Assembly: GCA_021790615.1 (NCBI GenBank)
Contig: JAJYGW010000385.1
Span: forward strand, 1-6,224
From: Actinomycetes bacterium
GTDB lineage: Bacteria > Actinomycetota > Acidimicrobiia > Acidimicrobiales > JAKAOS01
DNA: 6,224 nt
Direction: 5' to 3'
Shown: in pieces, positions 1 to 5,226 of the stretch
Position numbering within the stretch: the first letter of the stretch is position 1
Layout of the letters: every line of letters begins with the position of its first letter
Notes under the pieces: model-generated
Told to the model about the DNA's origin: nothing
What the model saw: the letters and a program-made list of their open reading frames with translations, nothing else
Database searches by the model: none
Made by a program: the position numbers and the translations under genes

Positions 1-692
1 CGCAGGGCACCTGAGGCCTCGAGGGTCGCAAGCCTGCGCTCGGGGGTCTTGTCGGGGCTGCGCCGGTGGCAGTCGAGATCCCGTCGGAGGGTCTCGAGCA
101 TCATGCCCTGGCTCACGCTCACCTCGCGGAGCCGTGCGAGGGCTGGGGCGGTGAGCGCGCCGGCGTTCGTGTGCGGCAGGAGTCCTGGTCCCTCGAGGAC
201 GGCGGCGCAGGCTGCGGCGAGGTAGTCGACGGTGCTCTCGAACCCGTTCGCGTCGAGGAACCTGCGGGCGGTCGGGTAACGGAGCTCGGGTAGCTCGCCG
301 AGCGTGAAGAGGGCCTCGTGGCAGCCGGCTGCTGCGCCGGCGGCGGCGATCGCCACGACCTCGTCGAGGTCGAGGTACGGCGCGGCAAGCCTGGCCGGGG
401 GCTTCGCGAAGGTGCAGTAGCCGCAGCGGTCGCGGCAGAGCATGGTGAGCGGGATGAAGACCTTCGGCGAGTAGGTGATCCGGCGACCGAAGCAGCGGTC
501 CCGACGCAGGCCGGCCTCGCGTACGAGATCCTCCGTGCGAGCGGCAAGGAGCGCAGCGTCGTCCCACGGTGCGGCGCCGGGGCCGCTGTCGTCCGTCCCG
601 GGGAGCAGGGAAGCGCCGTCGCCTGTCGGGACGGAGCGGGGGGCGCCGTCGGGAGCAGGCGATCCCCCCCGGGCCGAGCGATCCAGGGTCAT
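1..692 (-). CDS. cofG: FO synthase, CofG-type radical SAM domain (CofG, or N-terminal half of FbiC), 3' end cut by window edge
   Basis: About 230 residues are visible; the gene runs off the left edge. The product is a cytosolic radical SAM enzyme that, with CofH, joins a 5-amino-6-ribitylamino-uracil unit to tyrosine to make FO, the deazaflavin core of coenzyme F420. The 4Fe-4S/SAM motif is CRDRCGYC (Cys86, Cys90, Cys93, the CxxxCxxC spacing). It sits after TYSPKVFIPLTMLCRDRCGY, the lead-in typical of CofG/FbiC. Other family blocks seen are EALFTLGE (126–133), STVDYL (153–158), LLPHTNAGAL (171–180) and SQGMMLET (194–201). The ATG at 692 is the only reasonable start: the pgl TAG lies in frame 12 bases upstream and the next in-frame Met is Met84. 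No Shine-Dalgarno is visible. Residues 1–45 are a Gly/Pro/Ser/Asp-rich extension of no recognised function. In most Actinomycetota CofG and CofH are fused as FbiC; the cut prevents a decision here. The family call is firm. Confidence 0.93.
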   Translation of the reverse strand, partial: MTLDRSARGGSPAPDGAPRSVPTGDGASLLPGTDDSGPGAAPWDDAALLAARTEDLVREAGLRRDRCFGRRITYSPKVFIPLTMLCRDRCGYCTFAKPPARLAAPYLDLDEVVAIAAAGAAAGCHEALFTLGELPELRYPTARRFLDANGFESTVDYLAAACAAVLEGPGLLPHTNAGALTAPALARLREVSVSQGMMLETLRRDLDCHRRSPDKTPERRLATLEASGAL

Positions 693-701
693 AGCCGCAG
701 A

Positions 702-1439
702 CTAGGCGGGCACGCCCCCGCTCGGGGGTGGGACGGGCGGGGTCACGGCGCGAGGATGGAGCACCGTCCCGGCCGGGACACGGGCAGCTGCCGGGTCGAC
801 GAGCCAGAGGACCCGCTCCGCCGAGACCCGCCCGGCCGGGAGATCCTCGCCCCGCAGCACTGCGGCGAAGGCCTCCGCCTTCGCCTCCCCCATGACGGTG
901 AGCACCACGAGCCGGGCGCGTTCGAGCCCGGCGAAGGTGAGGGTGAGGCGCGGGTGCACGTTGCGTCCCGACGGGTCGACGTTGCGTGCGACGAGGCGGC
1001 CCGGGCCGGCGTCGAGGGCGGGCGAGCCCGGGAACAGCGAAGCGGTGTGGCCGTCCGGGCCCATCCCGAGGTGCAGGAGGTCGAAGCGACCGACCTCGGC
1101 GACCTTCAGCTGGTAGGCCTCCGGGCCCTCCTCGCAGCGCATGGGGTGGATGGCGTTGGCTGCGCCGACCCGCGAGAACAGCACCTCGCGTGCGAGGCGC
1201 TGGTTGGAGTCCGGATGGTCCGGCGGCACGCAGCGCTCGTCACCCCAGTAGAAGTCGACGTCCAGCCACTCGACGCGCTCCCCGACGTCCGTCGCCAGAC
1301 GCTCGTAGCAGGCCCGGCCCGTGCTGCCACCCGACAGGACGAACGCGAAGGTCTCCTCGGTCCTCGCGCGGTAGGAGTCGACGACGAGCTCGACGAACGC
1401 TCCCTCGACGTCGTCGACGACCTTGATCTCACCGTGCAC
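702..1439 (-). CDS. pgl: 6-phosphogluconolactonase
   Basis: A 245-residue cytosolic hydrolase of the oxidative pentose phosphate pathway: it opens 6-phospho-D-glucono-1,5-lactone, the product of Zwf, to 6-phosphogluconate. The family (DevB type, glucosamine-6-phosphate isomerase fold) usually has 220–260 residues, so this copy is full length. Visible motifs are the phosphate-binding loop LSGGSTG (35–41), WGDERCVPPDHPDSN (65–79) and LGMGPDGHTASLFPG (124–138), whose His131 is the conserved active-site histidine. The GTG start at 1439 is chosen because no ATG, GTG or TTG lies in frame between it and the opcA stop, and GGGAGG stands 4 bases before it. The C-terminal tail, from about residue 229, is proline-rich (TPPVPPPSGG) and probably disordered. 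It is the first gene of the cluster not joined to its upstream neighbour by a 4-base overlap: 111 bases separate it from opcA. The stop is TAG, whereas the upstream genes use TGA. Confidence 0.96.
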   Translation of the reverse strand: MHGEIKVVDDVEGAFVELVVDSYRARTEETFAFVLSGGSTGRACYERLATDVGERVEWLDVDFYWGDERCVPPDHPDSNQRLAREVLFSRVGAANAIHPMRCEEGPEAYQLKVAEVGRFDLLHLGMGPDGHTASLFPGSPALDAGPGRLVARNVDPSGRNVHPRLTLTFAGLERARLVVLTVMGEAKAEAFAAVLRGEDLPAGRVSAERVLWLVDPAAARVPAGTVLHPRAVTPPVPPPSGGVPA

Positions 1440-1554
1440 CGCGCCTCCCGGGGTCGTGGCGGGGCGGCGTCGGGACCCCGGCGGGCCCCGATGCCGCCCC
1501 GGAAGTGCCAGACGCTCCTCCGAGGTCCACGGGCGAGCTCCCGGGACCGCTCAT
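1429..1554 (-). CDS. Possible 41-codon small ORF bridging opcA and pgl
   Basis: An ATG at 1554 overlaps the opcA TGA in an ATGA arrangement like that of tkt/tal. The frame runs 41 codons to a TGA at 1431–1429, ending 11 bases inside pgl. The peptide starts MSGPGSSPVDLGG and is rich in Gly, Ser, Pro and Ala, with several Arg near the end; I recognise no family, signal peptide or membrane segment. In favour of translation: the coupled start and the way it carries ribosomes from the opcA stop to the pgl start. Against: G or C at third codon positions is about 80%, which looks lower than in the flanking genes, the composition is simple, and its middle is an almost perfect inverted repeat, which suggests selection on RNA structure instead. 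It may be a chance frame, or a leader read only to couple translation. Confidence 0.2.
   Translation of the reverse strand: MSGPGSSPVDLGGASGTSGAASGPAGVPTPPRHDPGRRGAR
1444..1449 (-). promoter_or_regulatory. Shine-Dalgarno site of pgl
   Basis: The minus strand reads GGGAGG, then CGCG, then the GTG of pgl. This is a good match to the anti-Shine-Dalgarno sequence and decides the pgl start. It lies 10 bases downstream of the base of the intergenic hairpin, so it should remain unpaired when the hairpin forms. Confidence 0.7.
1460..1501 (-). terminator. Strong 19-pair hairpin in the opcA–pgl gap (attenuator, partial terminator or RNA-processing site)
   Basis: On the minus strand the arms are CGGGGCGGCATCGGGGCCC and GGGTCCCGACGCCGCCCCG around a GCCG loop. 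Pairing 1460–1478 with 1483–1501 gives 17 Watson-Crick pairs, one G·U wobble and one A·C mismatch. It lies wholly between the opcA stop and the pgl start. No U-run follows it, so it is not a textbook intrinsic terminator, although high-GC actinobacteria are often assigned terminators without U-runs. Because pgl and cofG follow on the same strand, I infer a leaky terminator or a block to RNA decay that sets the pgl level below or apart from zwf–opcA. The structure is plain in the sequence; the role is inference. Confidence 0.5.
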
Positions 1555-2567
1555 GCCGGGACTCGCCATCCGAGGGCGCGGCGGAGCGCGTGCTCGTAGA
1601 TCCGGTCTCGCTCGAGGCGCGAGAGCGCCTGCGCGAGGGACCAGGTGAGCCCGTGCTCGGGGAGCTGGCGGCGTAGTGAGACGAGCTGCTCACCGTCCAC
1701 TTCGGCGGTCGCGTCGACGAGCGGCTCGTCCCCCACGCGGCGGACCACGAAGCGCCCCCGTCGCCCGCCGGAGACGGCGTCGAGCTCGATGGAGGCGTGC
1801 ACGGCGTCCTCGGTGGCGACGATGTCCTCCGCCAGGTTCAGCCGGTCGGCCACCCAGCCAGCGAGCAGGCGTCTCGGACCCGGCTGACCGGCGAGGCGTG
1901 CCGCGGCCACGCCGAGCTGGAAGCCCCGGAGCTGGGGCGGCTCGAACAGCGCCGCGAGCAGCTCCCGCCACGGGCTCGTGCGCTTCCACGACAGGTCGAC
2001 CACCGGATGGCGCCTCGCGAGCTCGGTCAACGCGACGAGTGCCTGGCGCGGGGTCGCGGACGCGGCACCCAACGGCTCGGCGAAGCGGGAGTCGACGAGC
2101 ACGGCGTCGGCCATTGCCGCAAGTGGGTCACCCGGCCGGGGGAGCACACCCGGGAACCACACGGCGACCGGGAGATGGCGGACGACCAGCGGCGTGAGGA
2201 GGGAGTCGAGATGCGCGGCGGCATCGCCCCCGACGGTGAGCGAGAGCTCCTCCCACCAGATCGCGTGGCCCGCAGCGACGGCTTCCCAGAGCTCGACGCT
2301 CGCACCGAGCGACCCGCTGGGCTCCGGGCTCGGGCGGACGAGGACGGTACGGCCCGGATGCCGCGCGCCGAGGCGTCGCATGGCGGCGGCGGTGCGCCCG
2401 AGCGTGCGCTCGTCGTCCGCCACGACGACGAGGTTCACCACGCTCGTGCGGGTCGCGAGGTGCTCGCCCTGGTGGCGGAGCCCGTCGACGGCGGCGGTGA
2501 TGGCGGCGAGGTCAGTGCCCTCGGCCTCCCAGGAGCCGACCAGGGTCGGCCCGCTCCCGTCGCTCAC
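1551..2567 (-). CDS. opcA: Glucose-6-phosphate dehydrogenase assembly protein OpcA
   Basis: A 338-residue cytosolic helper protein that promotes oligomerisation and activity of glucose-6-phosphate dehydrogenase (Zwf), encoded just upstream. It has no known catalytic motif of its own. Family blocks visible are NLVVVADD (45–52), LVRP (76–79), SLLTPLVVRHLPVAVWFPG (122–140), DAVLVDSRF (154–162), and DLSWKRTSPWRELLAALFEP (191–210), the OpcA hallmark. The length is normal for actinobacterial OpcA. The GTG start at 2567 overlaps the zwf TGA as GTGA and has no Shine-Dalgarno; a small 6-pair stem (2570–2575 with 2581–2586) sits directly upstream, so initiation probably depends on ribosomes finishing zwf. 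Its start, GTGAGCGACG, is identical to that of zwf. The protein has no cysteine, which excludes the thioredoxin-type disulfide control described for cyanobacterial OpcA. The reading frame stays open through all of zwf upstream, a by-product of high GC content; the true start is set by homology and the overlap. Confidence 0.93.
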   Translation of the reverse strand: MSDGSGPTLVGSWEAEGTDLAAITAAVDGLRHQGEHLATRTSVVNLVVVADDERTLGRTAAAMRRLGARHPGRTVLVRPSPEPSGSLGASVELWEAVAAGHAIWWEELSLTVGGDAAAHLDSLLTPLVVRHLPVAVWFPGVLPRPGDPLAAMADAVLVDSRFAEPLGAASATPRQALVALTELARRHPVVDLSWKRTSPWRELLAALFEPPQLRGFQLGVAAARLAGQPGPRRLLAGWVADRLNLAEDIVATEDAVHASIELDAVSGGRRGRFVVRRVGDEPLVDATAEVDGEQLVSLRRQLPEHGLTWSLAQALSRLERDRIYEHALRRALGWRVPA

Positions 2568-4087
2568 CCGACGCCCCAGCGGCGTCCCGTGGCTCCGAGG
2601 AGGCGGTCGGACTCCGGGGGGCCCCAGGTGCCTGCGGCGTAGCGGGCCAGCGGAACCGCCCCGTCCTGGAACGCGGCCTGCACGGGTGCGACGACCCGCC
2701 ACGCCTGGTCCACCTCGTCGGTGCGGATGAACAGGGTCGGGTCGCCCATCAGGGCATCGAGCAGGAGCCGTTCGTAGGCGTCCGGCGTCTCCTCCAGGAA
2801 CGCCGCACCGTAGGAGAAGTCCATCGAGACCGTGCGGACGTGGAAGGCCCCGCCTGGGACCTTCGCGCCGAACAGGAGTGTGATCCCGTCGTCCGGCTGG
2901 ATGCGCAGCACGAGCGCGTTCGGCCCGAGCTCCCGGGCCTGGCTCCCCTGGAAGGGCAGGTGTGGTGCGCGATGGAACTGCAGCGCGACCTCCGTGAAGC
3001 GCGACGGCAGGCGCTTGCCGGTACGGACGAAGATGGGGACCCCCGCCCATCGCCAGTTGTCGACGGCGAGACGCATGGCGACGAACGTCTCCGTCTCGCT
3101 GTCGGCTGCCACCCCCTCCTCCTCGCGATAGCCCGGGACCTGGTTCCCGGCGATCCATCCGGCCTCGTACTGCGCACGCACGACCTCGCTCGCCACCGCG
3201 TGGGGTGCCGGGATCACGAGCGCCCGGAGCGCCTTCACCTTCTCGTCGCGGATCGCCTCGCCGTCGACGCTCACCGGCGGCTCCATGAGCGTGAGCGCCA
3301 GGACCTGGAGCACGTGGTTCTGCACGATGTCGCGGAGGGCCCCGGCCGTCTCGTAGAAGCCGCCCCGGTGCTCGACCCCGAGGCTCTCCGCCACCGTGAT
3401 CTGGACGTGGTCGACGTACTGGCGGTTCCACACCGGCTCGAAGATCGAGTTGGCGAAGCGCAGCGCGAGCACGTTCTGGACCGTCTCCTTGCCCATGTAG
3501 TGGTCGATGCGGAAGATCTGGCGCTCGTCGAAGTGCGTGTGGAGGGACTCGTCGAGCGCCGTCGCGGATGCAAGGTCGCGCCCGAAGGGCTTCTCCACGA
3601 CGAGCCGCGTGAACGCGTCGCGCCCGGCGGGCTTCGCCAGACCCTGTGCACCGAGCCCGGCGGCGACCACCGAGAACATCTCGGGGATCGTCGCGAGGTA
3701 GTAGAGCCGGTTCCGCGGACCGCCGGCAGCGGCCTCGAGCTCCTCCAGTACGGCGGTGAGGCGGGAGAACGTCCCGGCGTCGCCGTAGTCGCCGGTCACG
3801 TAGCGCGCCCCCCCCGAGATCCGCTCCCAGCTCGGCCCACTCGCCGAGGCAGCCTCGGCGGCAACGCTGCGGAACTTGTCGTCGTCCCACTCGGTGCGCG
3901 CAACCCCCACGAGGCGGGTCCCGGGGTCGAGTGACTGCCGCTCGGCCAGGGCGGCGAGCGCTGGGAGGATCTTCCGCGCCGTCAGGTCCCCGGACGCCCC
4001 GAAGATGACCACGGTCGCCGGGGGGCTTCGCCGCGGCGTGCTCTCCGGGTCCGCGAGCAGGTTGGGCTGGACGGGCGCGTCGCTCAC
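2564..4087 (-). CDS. zwf: Glucose-6-phosphate 1-dehydrogenase
   Basis: A 507-residue, full-length cytosolic enzyme that oxidises glucose-6-phosphate to 6-phosphogluconolactone with NADP+ (or NAD+), the entry step of the oxidative pentose phosphate pathway. An N-terminal Rossmann domain carries the nucleotide-binding GASGDLTARK (30–39), with VVEKPFG at 163–169. The active-site signature is FRIDHYMGKE (192–201). By comparison with the Leuconostoc enzyme, Asp195 and His258 (in RDIVQNH) would be the catalytic dyad. The C-terminal domain holds PIFVRTGKRLP (351–361), a substrate and cofactor-binding block. The GTG start at 4087 overlaps the tal TGA as GTGA; about 22 residues precede the conserved domain. 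No Shine-Dalgarno is evident, so coupling to tal is likely. Bases 3808–3815 form a run of eight G on the coding strand (codons 91–93), a possible slippage point. No cysteine occurs in the protein. The paired enzyme 6-phosphogluconate dehydrogenase is not in this window. Confidence 0.97.
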   Translation of the reverse strand: MSDAPVQPNLLADPESTPRRSPPATVVIFGASGDLTARKILPALAALAERQSLDPGTRLVGVARTEWDDDKFRSVAAEAASASGPSWERISGGARYVTGDYGDAGTFSRLTAVLEELEAAAGGPRNRLYYLATIPEMFSVVAAGLGAQGLAKPAGRDAFTRLVVEKPFGRDLASATALDESLHTHFDERQIFRIDHYMGKETVQNVLALRFANSIFEPVWNRQYVDHVQITVAESLGVEHRGGFYETAGALRDIVQNHVLQVLALTLMEPPVSVDGEAIRDEKVKALRALVIPAPHAVASEVVRAQYEAGWIAGNQVPGYREEEGVAADSETETFVAMRLAVDNWRWAGVPIFVRTGKRLPSRFTEVALQFHRAPHLPFQGSQARELGPNALVLRIQPDDGITLLFGAKVPGGAFHVRTVSMDFSYGAAFLEETPDAYERLLLDALMGDPTLFIRTDEVDQAWRVVAPVQAAFQDGAVPLARYAAGTWGPPESDRLLGATGRRWGVG

Positions 4088-5226
4088 CGGCCCGGGTGTC
4101 CGAGCTCGACCGCCTTGGCCTGCATGCGCTGGAGCAGCTCGTCGAAGGACTTGGCGAAGCTGGCGACGCCCTCGACCTCGAGCACGCTCGACACGTCGTG
4201 GAGGTCGATACCCGCATCCGCCAGCCGATCGAGCGCCGCCCGCGCTCCTGCGACGTCCTCGGTCACCGTCTGGCGGACCGTCCCGTGGTCGAGGAAGGCG
4301 TCGAGGGTGACGTCGGGCATCGTGTTGACGCTGTCGGCGCCGATCAGCTCGTCCACGTAGTACAGGTCGGGGTAGCTCGGGTCCTTGGTCGACGTCGACG
4401 CCCAGAGCGGGCGCTGACGCCGGGCCCCCGCGGCCGCGAGCGCCTCCCACCTCGGACCGGTGAAGCGGTCGAGGAAGAGCTGGTAGGCGAGCTTGGTCTG
4501 CGCGATGGCGGCGTGTCCTCGCAGCTGGTGTAGCTGCGCAGGGTCGAGCGCCCCGTCCGCCGCACGGCGCTCGAGACGGTGGTCCACCTCGGTGTCCACA
4601 CGCGAGACGAAGAACGACGCGACGCTTGCGACGTCCGAGAGGTCGGCACCGGGCCCGCGGCTCGCCGCAAGTCGCTCGAGCCCCGTCTGGTAGGCCTCGA
4701 TCACGGCGTCGTAACGCTCGAGGCTGAAGATCAGCGTCACGTTGACACTGTGCCCGGCGGCGATCGTCTCCTCGATCGCCGGGAGTCCCTCGACCGTCGC
4801 CGGGATCTTGACGAGCAGGTTGGGGGCCTGGATGCGTTGGTGGAGTGCCGCGGCGGACGTCGTCGTCGCCGCCGTGTCGTGCGCGAGTGCCGGGGAGACC
4901 TCGAGCGAGACGAAACCGTCCCGGCCGTCCGACGCCGCATGGACGGGTGCGAGCACCTCCAGCGCCCGCTGGATGTCCTCCACGACGAGCTCCCAGTAGG
5001 TCTCCTCGACGGCATGGTCGGGGAGGAGCCGTCGCATTGCCTCGTCGTAGGAGACCCCGGTCGAGATCGACTTCGCGAAGATCGTCGGGTTGGAGGTGAC
5101 GCCTCGTACCCCCAGTTCGACCAGGTGGGCGAGGTGGCCGTTCTCGAGCCAGTCCCGAGAGAGGTTGTCGATCCAGGGACTCTGGCCCTCCTGGTCGAAC
5201 AGCTCGTGCAGTTTCGTCTTCGTCAT
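4084..5226 (-). CDS. tal: Transaldolase
   Basis: A 380-residue cytosolic enzyme of the non-oxidative pentose phosphate branch. It moves a dihydroxyacetone unit from sedoheptulose-7-phosphate to glyceraldehyde-3-phosphate, giving erythrose-4-phosphate and fructose-6-phosphate. The family signature GVTSNPTIFAKSI is at 42–54. The Schiff-base lysine is Lys140 in LVKIPATVEGLPAIEE, followed by NVTLIFSLERY (162–172), SFFVSRVD (204–211) and the block around STSTKDPSYPD (277–287). Asp20 and Glu109 fit the acid residues known from E. coli TalB. The length matches the longer actinobacterial transaldolases (about 370 residues) and not the short fructose-6-phosphate aldolase type, and there is no phosphoglucose isomerase fusion. 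The ATG at 5226 is chosen because it overlaps the tkt TGA as ATGA, has GGAAGGAG 4 bases upstream, and gives the usual N-terminus (TKLHELFDQEGQSPWIDN). The protein contains no cysteine. Confidence 0.97.
   Translation of the reverse strand: MTKTKLHELFDQEGQSPWIDNLSRDWLENGHLAHLVELGVRGVTSNPTIFAKSISTGVSYDEAMRRLLPDHAVEETYWELVVEDIQRALEVLAPVHAASDGRDGFVSLEVSPALAHDTAATTTSAAALHQRIQAPNLLVKIPATVEGLPAIEETIAAGHSVNVTLIFSLERYDAVIEAYQTGLERLAASRGPGADLSDVASVASFFVSRVDTEVDHRLERRAADGALDPAQLHQLRGHAAIAQTKLAYQLFLDRFTGPRWEALAAAGARRQRPLWASTSTKDPSYPDLYYVDELIGADSVNTMPDVTLDAFLDHGTVRQTVTEDVAGARAALDRLADAGIDLHDVSSVLEVEGVASFAKSFDELLQRMQAKAVELGHPGR

Noticed and set aside
713..730. Small inverted repeat at the 3' end of pgl, just before cofG, considered as a terminator
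   Set aside because: Only five continuous pairs form around a four-base loop, it lies within pgl codons, no U-run follows, and such short GC stems are common here by chance.
318..1676. 452-codon open frame on the plus strand across cofG, pgl and the end of opcA
   Set aside because: It is antisense to three well-identified genes, has no family motif and a composition rich in Arg, Gly and Ala, as expected from the opposite strand of GC-rich coding DNA.
2570..2586. Six-pair stem immediately upstream of the opcA GTG, considered as a regulatory hairpin
   Set aside because: It is short, lies within zwf codons and is not distinguishable from chance in GC-rich DNA; it is mentioned only as context for the opcA start.
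2568..4217. The opcA frame remains open for about 1650 bases upstream, making an apparent 888-residue protein
   Set aside because: The upstream part is an out-of-frame reading of zwf, very rich in Arg, Gly and Pro with no recognisable domain. OpcA homology begins at the GTG at 2567, so this is lack of stops in high-GC DNA and not a fusion.
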